Origin: CAIVVT01 sp963823095
GTDB taxonomy: Bacteria > Acidobacteriota > Terriglobia > Bryobacterales > Bryobacteraceae
NCBI GenBank assembly: GCA_963823095.1
Contig: CAWGKI010000009.1
Coordinates: 7,946-71,945, forward strand
Direction: 5' to 3'
Length of the DNA: 64,000 nucleotides
Part shown: in pieces, positions 1 through 7,903 of the stretch
How positions within the stretch are numbered: the stretch's first letter is position 1
How the letters are laid out: every line of letters begins with the position of its first letter
Position numbers and translations under genes: made by a program
Notes under the pieces: model-generated
Told to the model about the DNA's origin: nothing
Seen by the model: the letters and a program-made list of their open reading frames with translations, nothing else
Databases searched by the model: none

Positions 1-50
1 TGGCGGATTCCGCCGGCGGGAACCGCGCTGGTAGGATCGATCTTTCGGCT

Positions 51-782
51 TCAGTTCAGAGCCTGGGATGCGGCGGGTGTCGCATCCCAGGCAACATCCG
101 AGTAATTCACTTCCAGTTCAGCCATTCCCCAGAAGCGTGTTTTCGTGTAGATCGAGGTGCTCTTGGGCAGCGCGAAGCCATCTCGAATCTCGTAATCCCG
201 GACAAATCGGATATCCTTCAAAAACACGGACGGACTTTTCACGAAAGTACCTGCTTCGTGAACACTGAGCCCGGTCTCCGTATCCATCCATATCTCGCCC
301 TTGAACAGACCGACGCGCTTCTTCTTCGGATGTAGTTCGAAGACGTCCACGCTGCGCCCGTTTTCCTCGCGAGTTCCCTTGAACTTAAACTTGTAGTTAT
401 CCGGTGTGATGGCCACCTCGCCGCTGGCGGCGTGATGAGGATCCATCTCCGTTCCGATGAAGCGGTTGATCAGTTCCTTCTGGATGGTCTTGTCGCCTTC
501 CTTGGCGATCAGGTCGTAATCCACGGCGCCATCGACGGCTACATGGCGGCGCGCTTCCACTCGCGCGACTTTGTCCAGTTTTGTGAGCTTGCCGGCAAAC
601 CGGGTGATCATGGAAACGCCGCGCAGGATACGATTCCGGCTCTTGTTGAGGTGAAGCTCGAAGCGTTCCTCGGCTTCCCGCTCGTGGCGGCTTCCCGGCA
701 TCGAAGCCGCGCCTCCGGCTTCGGCTGCATCGGCATAGGCTATGCCGGCGGAAATGAGCAGAAATGCGAATAAAATGCGCAA
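51..782 (-). CDS. Secreted protein of unknown function
   Basis: A 243-residue protein with a typical Sec signal peptide (residues 1-19, MRILFAFLLISAGIAYADA). The mature part has no membrane segment and is rich in alternating beta-type stretches. The segments DNYKFKFKGTREENGRSVDV (about 128-147) and GEIWMDTETGLSV (about 162-174) resemble the curved beta-sheet of LolA/LolB-like periplasmic lipoprotein-sorting proteins, often seen in acidobacterial exported proteins; this fold is inferred, not shown. No lipobox cysteine follows the signal peptide. The gene is transcribed away from the thioesterase gene that starts at 902, so the 119-bp gap must hold both promoters; no strong boxes were recognised. 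The first 50 bases of the window hold nothing recognisable. Confidence 0.7.
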   Translation of the reverse strand: MRILFAFLLISAGIAYADAAEAGGAASMPGSRHEREAEERFELHLNKSRNRILRGVSMITRFAGKLTKLDKVARVEARRHVAVDGAVDYDLIAKEGDKTIQKELINRFIGTEMDPHHAASGEVAITPDNYKFKFKGTREENGRSVDVFELHPKKKRVGLFKGEIWMDTETGLSVHEAGTFVKSPSVFLKDIRFVRDYEIRDGFALPKSTSIYTKTRFWGMAELEVNYSDVAWDATPAASQALN

Positions 783-901
783 CGGTCGGATACTCGCCCT
801 ATTGGTTCGATCTCACTGTTGATAGACGACGAGAGCGCCGGGGTTGTTGCAAGATGCAGAAAGAAAACAACCCTTAATCTCCCCCGCGATACCATGATCT
901 C

Positions 902-1300
902 ATGAATGAGATTCCGGTTGGAGCTATAGGTGAACAGCCGTTGCTCGTAACCCCGGAGTGGGCCATCGACTTTCTTGGCGACGAGGAGGCTCGAGTCCTA
1001 TCCACGCCACACCTGATTCTCTGGCTGGAAGTCACGGCCCGCAATGCCGTCAAACCCTATTTGGATGAAGGATACGAGTCGGTGGGGACGAAAGTCAATA
1101 TCCAACACCTGGCGGCAACGCCTGTAGGAATGTCGGTGCGGTTTACGGCCCGGGTCACCGCCGTTGAGGGATCTCGCGTCAGTTTCGACCTGACGGCCCG
1201 GGACGAAAAGGAAATCATCGCCGAGGGAACCCATGAACGCTTTATCATCCACGTCCCGCGGTTCGCGGCGAAGCTCGCCGCAAAAAGGAAAGAATCATGA
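902..1300 (+). CDS. Thioesterase, FlK-like hotdog fold
   Basis: A 132-residue protein matching the fluoroacetyl-CoA-thioesterase-like hotdog family (typical length 125-140). The signature stretch TPHLILWLEVTARNAVKPYL (about 36-55), followed by VGTKVNIQHLAATPVGMSV (about 62-80), carries the conserved Glu and His positions of that family (E42 and H70 region). Members hydrolyse small acyl-CoA thioesters in the cytoplasm; the substrate cannot be read from sequence, and FlK-type fluoroacetyl-CoA activity should not be assumed. The stop codon overlaps the start of the M28 peptidase gene (ATGA), so the two are probably co-transcribed and translationally coupled. Confidence 0.85.
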   Translation: MNEIPVGAIGEQPLLVTPEWAIDFLGDEEARVLSTPHLILWLEVTARNAVKPYLDEGYESVGTKVNIQHLAATPVGMSVRFTARVTAVEGSRVSFDLTARDEKEIIAEGTHERFIIHVPRFAAKLAAKRKES

Positions 1301-2907
1301 GATTGTTCGTTTTACTATTCGCCGCCGCAGTGCTGGTATCGGCGCAGGCCGATCACATTGAAGGGGAGAGAATTCGCCCACATGTAAAATTCCTCTCCAG
1401 CGACCTCCTGGAAGGGCGTGGACCGGGCGCGCGCGGCGGATTGCTGGCTCAGGAATACATTGCCGCGCAGTTCGCGGCTGCCGGTTTGAAGCCCGCCGGA
1501 GACCAAGGCACGTATGTTCAGAAGGTCCCGCTGAAGCTGGTCGACCCCGACGCCGCCAAAGCGCACTTGAGCTTTTTAATTGGGGACCAGAGCGTGGATC
1601 TGAAGTGGCTGGACGACTTCATCGGAACGACGCATCGGCAACAGCCCGACGTCAACTTTGAAGCCGACATGGTATTCGTCGGTCACGGCATTCGTGCGCC
1701 GGAGTTTGGCTGGGACGATTACAAAGGCGTGGACGTGAAGGGCAAGGTGGTGGTCCTATTTACGGGCGAGCCGCCCTCGACCGACCCCAAATTCTTCGCT
1801 GGCAAGGCGTTAACTTACTACGGACGCTGGACTTACAAATACGAAGAGGCAGCCCGCCAAGGAGCGCTTGGAGCACTCATCATTCACACTACGCCGACCG
1901 CCAGCTACGGCTGGCAGGTCGTGCGCGGACAGAGCCGGCCGATGCCGCAGGTGGCGCACACGCCTGACACACCGGCGTTGACCCTCGCCGGCTGGGTGAC
2001 ATCGGAAGCCGCGGTGAAGCTGCTGGCGACGCTGAATCTGAACGTGGAATCGGCGTTGGCCGCAGCCGACAAACGCGGCTTCCAGGCCCGGGCGCTGCCT
2101 GCCAAGGTCAAGGCCGACATGGAGTTCCGCATCTCCGACATCGACACGGGCAACGTCATCGGCATGGTGCCGGGCAGCGACCCAGCGCTGAAGAGCGAGG
2201 CCGTGATCTTCACCGCCCACTGGGACCATCTCGGCATCGGGGCGCCTGTGAATGGCGACGCCATCTACAACGGGGCGCTGGATAACGCCACGGGCTGCGC
2301 CATGCTGATCGAGATGGCTCGGGCCTGGGCGTCCATGGAGCCGAAGCCGAAGCGAAGCGCCTATTTTGCCGCAGTCACGGCCGAAGAGAGCGGCCTGCTC
2401 GGATCGACCTACCTCGCCGGGCATCCGCCGGTACCGGCAGGCAAGATTGCCGCGAACCTGAACTTCGACAGTTACTCGCCATTGGGGCGGACCCGCGACG
2501 CAGGCCTGCAAGGCGCGGAGCGAACGACACTCTGGGATCTTGTGCAGAAGGACCTGCGGGAGGCCCAGCTCACACTGAAGGGCGAGTCGCATCCCGAGGC
2601 CGGCGGCTATTACCGCAGCGACCATTTCTCCTTCGCACGAGCCGGAGTCCCGGCATTTTCCGTCGGCATGGGCGGCAACTACATCGCCAAGCCCGCGGCA
2701 TTCACTCCCGAGCGGATGAAGAAGTTCGGAGCCAGTTACCATCAGCCGTCGGACGAGTACAGCCCGGATTGGGACTTCTCCGGCATGGAGCAGTTCGCGC
2801 GCTTCGGGATGACTCTCGGCGTTCACATCGCGAATCTGGACACTCTGCCAACCTGGCAGAAAGGCGACGAGTTCCTCCCGGCGCGAGAGAAGAGCGGAGT
2901 GCACTGA
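1297..2907 (+). CDS. M28 family zinc metallopeptidase with PA domain
   Basis: A 536-residue exported peptidase. A signal peptide (1-18, ending VSAQA) leads into an N-terminal lid region, a PA insert (about 120-225) and the M28 catalytic domain. Two-zinc ligands are visible: His and Asp in TAHWDHLGIG and NGALDNATG, the general base and ligand pair in VTAEESGLLGS, Asp in NLNFDSYSP and a C-terminal His in YYRSDHFSF. The protein should be an aminopeptidase working outside the cytoplasm on peptides; the exact substrate is unknown. The start overlaps the thioesterase stop by 4 nt. Downstream, 2908-3049 holds two palindromes before the group II intron. Confidence 0.9.
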   Translation: MRLFVLLFAAAVLVSAQADHIEGERIRPHVKFLSSDLLEGRGPGARGGLLAQEYIAAQFAAAGLKPAGDQGTYVQKVPLKLVDPDAAKAHLSFLIGDQSVDLKWLDDFIGTTHRQQPDVNFEADMVFVGHGIRAPEFGWDDYKGVDVKGKVVVLFTGEPPSTDPKFFAGKALTYYGRWTYKYEEAARQGALGALIIHTTPTASYGWQVVRGQSRPMPQVAHTPDTPALTLAGWVTSEAAVKLLATLNLNVESALAAADKRGFQARALPAKVKADMEFRISDIDTGNVIGMVPGSDPALKSEAVIFTAHWDHLGIGAPVNGDAIYNGALDNATGCAMLIEMARAWASMEPKPKRSAYFAAVTAEESGLLGSTYLAGHPPVPAGKIAANLNFDSYSPLGRTRDAGLQGAERTTLWDLVQKDLREAQLTLKGESHPEAGGYYRSDHFSFARAGVPAFSVGMGGNYIAKPAAFTPERMKKFGASYHQPSDEYSPDWDFSGMEQFARFGMTLGVHIANLDTLPTWQKGDEFLPAREKSGVH

Positions 2908-2927
2908 GCGCTTCTGCTGGCAGGTGG

Positions 2928-2955
2928 GATAGACCATCGCCCGGCGTGGTCTGTC
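2928..2955. repeat. Palindromic repeat, GACAGACCA-type (copy 1)
   Basis: GATAGACCA, a 10-nt spacer, then TGGTCTGTC. The arms pair over 9 bp with one G-U. It lies 21 nt after the M28 peptidase stop codon. The same palindrome recurs at 45152 and 45188 with compensated arm changes, and a GACGA-arm version occurs at 3011, 7774 and 45002. Confidence 0.75.
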
Positions 2956-3010
2956 GTTCGCCGGAAACCAAACCTGACCGTCACCGGCAGGCACCGTCCC
3001 CGGTGGACGC

Positions 3011-3037
3011 GACAGACGACTCATGCGATCGTCTGTC
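3011..3037. repeat. Palindromic repeat, GACAGACGA-type (copy 2)
   Basis: Perfect 9-bp arms GACAGACGA and TCGTCTGTC around a 9-nt spacer (CTCATGCGA). It lies 13 bp outside the 3' end of the group II intron. A related palindrome sits just outside the other end of the intron at 7774-7800. Confidence 0.8.
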
Positions 3038-3102
3038 CTACCCGCGCGAGTAGAGTAGGAGAGAGGGCGACACCTTGCGGTGCGACCCACTCTCCCCTCG
3101 TC

Positions 3103-3136
3103 GAACCGGACAAGCGGATTTCCCGGCATCCGGCTC
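3103..3136 (-). ncRNA. Group II intron domain V
   Basis: The minus strand gives a 34-nt hairpin with the catalytic AGC triad at its base: GAGCCGGATGCCGGGAAATC followed by CGCTTGTCCGGTTC. The GAAA tetraloop, the internal bulge and the closing GAGCC/GGTTC pairing fit the domain V consensus. It is followed by a GC-rich hairpin (about 3060-3100), which is domain VI. The catalytic core appears intact although the maturase is broken. Confidence 0.9.
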
Positions 3137-3190
3137 TCCTGAAAACGTCTCGCCTGGGGCATGCGCAGGCAGTTGCACGGTTGCCAGCCG

Positions 3191-3973
3191 CTACAGCTTC
3201 ACCAGCCCCAAGCGCTGGATCTGCTCATAGAAACTGACCCCTTCCGGCGTCCGGTAGGACCGTTGGCTGCGCCGCCTCAAGTGCTGCGTGAGACGGCGGC
3301 GAACGTACGCGTCCATCGCTCGGAAAGCTTGGCGTGGATAGCCAAAGTCGAAGTAGTTCCTCCAGCCCTTCAGTTGCCGGTTCAACTCCTGAATCACCTG
3401 CGGGATCGGCTTCGAGCACTGCCGGTACTCGGTCAGTTCGTGCAACTCTTCCCGCTCGTGCTTCAGCGCTTTCACCGACGGACTCACATTGAGATACCGC
3501 CCTCCGCGCCTTTGCAGGCTCGCGTAGTAGCGGAATGTGAAGCCCAGAAAGTCCAGACTCGCTCCCTCCACTTGCAGGTTCACCACCCGTGTCTTGTCCC
3601 GATTGATCTCTAACCCCATCCAGCCTTCGAGTTTCGATTCAATCCAACCCGTCAGACGCGTTCCTTGCTCATGCGCCAGCACCACGAAGTCGTCGGCATA
3701 GCGCACTAGCTTGGCTCCCGCCCAATGGGCTGGCCCATCGGCTCGATAAAACAGCTTGTCGAACCAATGCAGATACAAGTTACTGAGCAGCGGCGAAATC
3801 ACCCCGCCTTGGGGAGTACCCTGGCGGGGCCGACTACAGCGCTCCGGCTGGCCCTGCTCACCCGGCTCTACGACTGGGGTCTCCAGCCACATCCGGATCA
3901 GCTTGAGCACACTCCGGTCCACCACTCGCATGCGCACGCAAGCTAGAAGTTTGTCGTGCGGAATCGAATCGAA
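3191..3973 (-). pseudogene. ltrA: Group II intron reverse transcriptase/maturase, C-terminal part
   Basis: This is the 3' portion of the split maturase gene. It begins in RT motif FDSIPHDKL and contains the catalytic YADD box (VRYADDFVVLAHE), the thumb and the domain X (maturase) region ending in YEQIQRLGLVKL. No HNH endonuclease domain follows. An apparent start at 3985 (MVGS) lies in the inserted element and is not native. Joined to the N-terminal part (6711-7348) with one copy of the 2-bp duplication removed, the two pieces give 1419 nt, exactly 473 codons including the stop, so the original protein had 472 residues and no other lesion is visible. Confidence 0.92.
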
Positions 3974-4017
3974 GGAACCCACCACACACTACCCACCCTC
4001 GGGACTTCCCCGAGCGA

Positions 4018-4467
4018 GTGAAGATCACCCGCCCGCATCACCCTTTCGAAGGACGGTCCATGGAGGTCCTCCGGCATGCGGACATGCGCGGCAGCCTGCA
4101 GTTCGTTCTCATCCTGCCGGACGGCAGCAAGTCGCTGATTCCCGCTGAATGGACAGATTTCAAATCTGTCCCAGGCTCTTCTGAGAAGCCTCAACTGGTC
4201 GGGTCCCTGGAGGACTTGCTGCGGCTCCACCGCCTCGTTGACGCTCTCCTGCTGCGCTCCGCCGATGTCCCGCTAACATCGGGGCGAGACCAGGAGAGCC
4301 ATGCCGCAACTGAACCTGAACTTCACCGACATCCCGATCCCGGAGACGTGCCTGTGGGAGCAACTCGACGACGATCAAAAGCGGATCGTCATCGAGACTC
4401 TGGCGCGCCTTCTTGTTCAAGCCACCCGCGACCAGTGCCAGGAACCGACGCAGGAGCAGCCCAATGA
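4018..4467 (+). CDS. Element accessory protein, DUF5372-like
   Basis: GTG start. Residues 1-95 read as a compact domain: RPHHPFEGRSMEVL near the start and LPDGSKSLIPAEWTDF in the middle resemble the small DUF5372-type proteins that precede serine recombinases in related elements; that assignment is from memory of the family. After about residue 95 the frame runs on top of the more convincing small ORF at 4301, and its composition (Arg, Pro, His rich) looks non-native. The native stop may have been lost, or the tail may be read by chance. The stop overlaps the recombinase ATG (ATGA). Function unknown. Confidence 0.6.
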   Translation: MKITRPHHPFEGRSMEVLRHADMRGSLQFVLILPDGSKSLIPAEWTDFKSVPGSSEKPQLVGSLEDLLRLHRLVDALLLRSADVPLTSGRDQESHAATEPELHRHPDPGDVPVGATRRRSKADRHRDSGAPSCSSHPRPVPGTDAGAAQ

Positions 4468-4471
4468 CTGA
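4301..4471 (+). CDS. Small element protein upstream of recombinase
   Basis: A 56-residue ORF with ATG at 4301, preceded by AGGAGAG (4292-4298), a strong ribosome binding site. The sequence contains LWEQLDDDQKRIVIETLARL, an acidic and then amphipathic helix pattern typical of the very small proteins encoded before serine recombinases in such elements. It overlaps the recombinase start by 8 nt (ATGACTGA) and overlaps the tail of the 4018 ORF in another frame by 167 nt. The role is unknown; co-expression with the recombinase is implied by the overlap. Confidence 0.65.
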   Translation: MPQLNLNFTDIPIPETCLWEQLDDDQKRIVIETLARLLVQATRDQCQEPTQEQPND

Positions 4472-6683
4472 TCCCTCCAAAATCCAACCTGCCCACACCC
4501 AGCGCGCCGCCTACGTTTACATTCGCCAGTCCACGCCGGGCCAGGTGGAGCATAACCGTGAGTCCACGGCTCGCCAGTACGCCCTGGCCGACAGAGCCTG
4601 CCAACTCGGTTGGCCCAAGGCGCAGGTGGTCGTCATCGATGAAGACCTCGGACTGTCCGGCTCCAGTACCGACAAGCGCTCCGGCTTCGCTCGCTTAACC
4701 AGCGAAGTGGCGCTGTCCCACGTGGGCATCGTGCTCGGCCTGGAGGTCTCGCGCCTGGCTCGCAACAACGCCGATTGGTATCGCTTGCTCGAACTGTGCG
4801 GCATCACCGATACTCTCATTGGCGACAACGACGGCGTCTATCACCCCGCGTTGTTCAACGATCGCCTGCTGCTTGGTTTAAAGGGCACCATGAGTGAGGC
4901 AGAGCTACACATTATTCGTGCGCGGCTCGACGGAGGTATACGCAACAAGGCGGCACGCGGAGAACTGCGCCGCGGTTTACCCGTGGGCTTCATCTGGGGA
5001 CAAGCCGATGGGGAAGTCTTGTTCCATCCCGACGAAGCGGTCACTGGCGCCATCCGCACCGTCTTCGAGCGCTTCGCCGAGTTCGGTTCGGCGCGGCGCG
5101 TGTGGCTGTGGTTTCGCTCCGAGGGCTTGTCCTTTCCTCTGCAACAGGCGCCCGCCGGTCAGCTTGGTCCGATCCGCTGGGTCACTCCGACCTACACCGC
5201 GCTGCACCACGTCCTGACCAATCCGGTTTATGCTGGCGCTTACACCTATGGCAAGACCCGGAGCGAACGCTACGTCGATGAGCACGGCAGCGTGAAAATG
5301 CGCATGCGGCATCTGCCCATCAGTCAATGGTCCGTGCTCATTGCCGAGCATCATCCCGGCTTTATCGACTGGCCCACCTTTCAGGCCAACCAGGCGCGTC
5401 TTGACTCCAACACGCGGCCGAAGCCACACCAGGCGGGCGGCGCGGTGAGAGAGGGCTCAGCCTTGTTGCAGGGCATCGCCACGTGCGGCCATTGTGGCCG
5501 CCGGCTCATGACGCATTATAGGGGCCGAAACTCGACGCCGGGTTACCACTGCGCCGGCAAAGATATCGTGGACGGGCGCGGGCAGTACTGCCTCACCATC
5601 GGCGGTCTGACCATCGAGCAAGCCGTAGCCAATACCTTTCTCGAAGCCGTCACGCCGGCTGCCGTGGAAGCCATGCGGCTCACTGTCGAGCAACTTCATG
5701 CCAATCATGATGCTGCGCTGTCGCAATGGCGCTTGGAAGTGGAACGGACGCGCTACGAGTCTGAGAAGGCCGAACGCCGTTACCGAACCGTGGAACCGGA
5801 AAACCGTCTCGTGGCTCGCGGCCTGGAAACTGAATGGGAGAGTCGCCTGCGCGATCTGGCCGCGGCCGAAGCGGAACTCCGCCACCGCGAGCAACAGCGG
5901 CCCAACACGCTGAGCCCGGAGCAGCTCCTGCGCATGCAGAGACTCGGCTCCGATCTGCGGCAAGTCTGGACCGCAACGACCACCACGGATCGCGATCGCA
6001 AGGAACTCTTGCGCACGCTGCTCGAAGAAGTCATCCTCGACCTGAAGCGAGCCGAAGGCATGGCGCACCTGACGCTGCGCTGGCGCGCTGGCGCCATCAC
6101 GCTCCTGGATGTCTCGGTCCCGCGTTTCAAGCCGATGGGCCCGCGCACCGATGAAGACACCATCTCGCTGCTGCGCCGTCTGGCTGCTCTCTACCCCGAT
6201 GAGGTCATCGCCGGAATCCTCAATCGACAAGAGCGCAAAACGGCGACAGGAGAACGCTTCACCGCCAACCAGGTGGGCAGCCTGCGCCGCTATCGCGGCA
6301 TTCCCCGTTTCCAACCGCCGGCTGAGTCGCCCAGCGGCGAACTGGTTTCGATCCGCAAGGCGGCGCAGATTCTGGGTATGAATACATCCAGCATTCACCG
6401 CTGGCTGGCCGATGGATTTATTGCAGGTGAGCAGATCACGCCCGGCGCGCCGTGGCAGATTCGGATCACTGGCGAACTGCGGGCGCGCATCGTGCAGCAG
6501 GCGCCGCCGGAGTATCTACCAATGATGGAGACCACCCTGAAGCTCGGCGTTTCACGGCAAACCGTGTTGCAGCGTGTAAAGCGCGGGGAGCTCGAAGCAG
6601 TACTCGTGCGGCAGGGCCGGCGTAAGGGCTTGCGTATCAAGGTCGTAGATCAGCAACCCACATTATTCGAGGAACTCTCATGA
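4464..6683 (+). CDS. Large serine recombinase (transposase of the element)
   Basis: 739 residues from ATG 4464, chosen because it overlaps the two upstream ORFs; an in-frame extension to 4413 is possible. The N-terminal resolvase domain has the nucleophile in YVYIRQSTPGQVEHNRES (about 14-31) and the conserved EVSRLARNNADW. A recombinase domain (about 160-290) is followed by a zinc-ribbon with cysteine pairs (CGHCGRRL, then HCAGKD and YC), a coiled-coil-like stretch (about 420-500) and a C-terminal part with two helix-turn-helix-like segments (SIRKAAQILGMNTSSIHRWL and LKLGVSRQTVLQRVKRGELE). It should catalyse excision and insertion at a 2-bp core. The protein looks intact. Confidence 0.95.
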   Translation: MTDPSKIQPAHTQRAAYVYIRQSTPGQVEHNRESTARQYALADRACQLGWPKAQVVVIDEDLGLSGSSTDKRSGFARLTSEVALSHVGIVLGLEVSRLARNNADWYRLLELCGITDTLIGDNDGVYHPALFNDRLLLGLKGTMSEAELHIIRARLDGGIRNKAARGELRRGLPVGFIWGQADGEVLFHPDEAVTGAIRTVFERFAEFGSARRVWLWFRSEGLSFPLQQAPAGQLGPIRWVTPTYTALHHVLTNPVYAGAYTYGKTRSERYVDEHGSVKMRMRHLPISQWSVLIAEHHPGFIDWPTFQANQARLDSNTRPKPHQAGGAVREGSALLQGIATCGHCGRRLMTHYRGRNSTPGYHCAGKDIVDGRGQYCLTIGGLTIEQAVANTFLEAVTPAAVEAMRLTVEQLHANHDAALSQWRLEVERTRYESEKAERRYRTVEPENRLVARGLETEWESRLRDLAAAEAELRHREQQRPNTLSPEQLLRMQRLGSDLRQVWTATTTTDRDRKELLRTLLEEVILDLKRAEGMAHLTLRWRAGAITLLDVSVPRFKPMGPRTDEDTISLLRRLAALYPDEVIAGILNRQERKTATGERFTANQVGSLRRYRGIPRFQPPAESPSGELVSIRKAAQILGMNTSSIHRWLADGFIAGEQITPGAPWQIRITGELRARIVQQAPPEYLPMMETTLKLGVSRQTVLQRVKRGELEAVLVRQGRRKGLRIKVVDQQPTLFEELS

Positions 6684-6710
6684 ACCCGGGGGCAGTATGA
6701 AGCAGTATCC

Positions 6711-7348
6711 AAATAGCCTTTGAGGTCCGCGTCGTACACCGCTTGATAGCCGGCCTGGACCTGCCCGCGTATCTCCGCCAACGCCTGGTGCGCCGACCGG
6801 CCCGGACGGAACCCATAGGAGCAGTCCTCGAAATCCGCTTCAAAGATCGGCTCCAGAATCAGCAGGGTTGCCATCTGCGCCACCCGGTCCCGCACCGTCG
6901 GGATGCCCAACGGCCGCAGCTTCCCATTCGCCTTCGGGATGTAGACGCGCCGTACCGCTGTCGGCGTATAGCTCTTGGCGCGCAAAGACTCCTGAAGCTC
7001 GTCCAGAAACCCCTGCACACCCGCTTCCGACGCTTCGATCCGTTTGATCGTCACGCCGTCCACTCCGGGCGCTCCCTGGTTGGCGCGCACCCGTTGCCAT
7101 GCCGCTTCCAGCACATCGCGCCGATAGATCCGGTCGTACAGCACGTAGAACCGGAACTTCGGCTCCTGCTTGGCCTTTTGGCTCAGCTTCTGTCTCAGCA
7201 AAGAGAGTTTATCCGGCCGTCCGTCTCCACTCCCCTGTTTGTTCAGGGCTTCGATATGCGGCCATTGTTCCGTAGCGGGAATCTCTTCCAAGCGGCTCTC
7301 CTTTCCTCCTACAGCAGCAATGCTTTCAGTGCGGCCCCTTGGCTCCAC
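6711..7348 (-). pseudogene. ltrA: Group II intron reverse transcriptase/maturase, N-terminal part
   Basis: This is the 5' portion of the split maturase: RT motifs 0-3 are visible (PGVDGVTIKRIE, RRVYIPKANGKLRPLGIPTV, EDCSYGFRPGRSAHQAL, YDADLKGY). Reading continues into the inserted element and stops after a short foreign tail (LDTASYCPRVHESSSNNVGC). The native continuation is at 3973. The start at 7348 is the most upstream in frame; a later ATG is possible. About 360 nt of intron RNA separate it from the intron 5' end. Confidence 0.92.
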
Positions 7349-7773
7349 GGGCGTTACCCCGCTTCCTCGCTACTATGCGCCGCTCCGACTCCCGGCCAGA
7401 GCCGTTCCCTCGGTTATGCATTCCCGCGGGCCGTTGGGGCTCGGTTGCCCTTGCCCCACCCTGCCGGGTCTCCCAGGTTCCTCGACTGATCTATTCCTGC
7501 GCGCTGTCCCCAATCACCCCGGAAGGCCCGGCGAGTGCTTGCTCATTGCTTCCCCACCGGTGGCAGGCTTCATCCTGTCTGGAGGACTGGCCACCTTCAT
7601 TAGCGTCACGAGGCCGAATCGGGTTTGCTAACACTACGGCTCACAGGTTTGCTTCCCCAGTTTCCACCAGCCGGGTTACCCCGACTCGCTCCGGTTCAGC
7701 TACACGCACGAACGAGCAATTTGCATGGTGAATTCCTTTCAATTCACAAGATCAGCCAGGCTTAGCCTGGTGT

Positions 7774-7800
7774 ACCAGACGACGCACGCGATCGTCTGTC
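7774..7800. repeat. Palindromic repeat, GACAGACGA-type (copy 3)
   Basis: Inner arms CAGACGA and TCGTCTG pair around CGCACGCGA; the outermost two bases are degenerate. It is followed on the intron side by the perfect hairpin CCAGGCT-T-AGCCTGG (7756-7770). Together with 3011-3037 it brackets the group II intron, in the gap before the M16 peptidase gene. Confidence 0.7.
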
Positions 7801-7903
7801 CCACCGATGACGGCCATCGATCTCGGATCCTCCCGTTGTCTCCTGCGGGGTTGGAGAAGTTTGTCGTCATGTCGGGGCCGGCGATCTGTTGGAATAGGGA
7901 TAG

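Larger units (their letters stand above)
3974..6710 (+). mobile_element. Serine-recombinase mobile element inserted in the intron RT
   Basis: A 2737-bp insertion carrying three overlapping plus-strand ORFs (4018, 4301, 4464) that end in a large serine recombinase. Its ends are defined by the interrupted RT: the dinucleotide AA (TT on the coding strand) is present at both junctions (3972-3973 and 6711-6712), and deleting the element with one copy restores the RT frame through GYFDSIPH. A 2-bp shared core is what serine integrases and transposases produce. The outer 21 bp of the two ends form an imperfect inverted repeat (about 13 of 21 match by eye, including CACACTACCC versus CATACTGCCC), perhaps recombinase-binding arms. 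Confidence 0.9.
3050..7709 (-). mobile_element. Group II intron, interrupted by a serine-recombinase element
   Basis: Read on the minus strand, the 5' end is placed at 7709, where the sequence begins GTGCG, the group II 5' consensus. The 3' end is placed at about 3050, just after a domain VI hairpin and ending in an AY-type dinucleotide. Between them lie an RNA region of about 360 nt (domain I and following), an intron-encoded reverse transcriptase/maturase, and domain V (3103-3136). The RT is split by an inserted element (3974-6710); removing it and its 2-bp target duplication leaves an intron of about 1.9 kb, a normal size. The 5' end rests only on GTGCG and could be off by some bases. The intron should not be able to make its own maturase in this state. 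Confidence 0.85.

Noticed and set aside
1810..3162. 450-residue minus-strand ORF
   Set aside because: Antisense to the M28 peptidase and running across the palindromes into the intron; no coding features.
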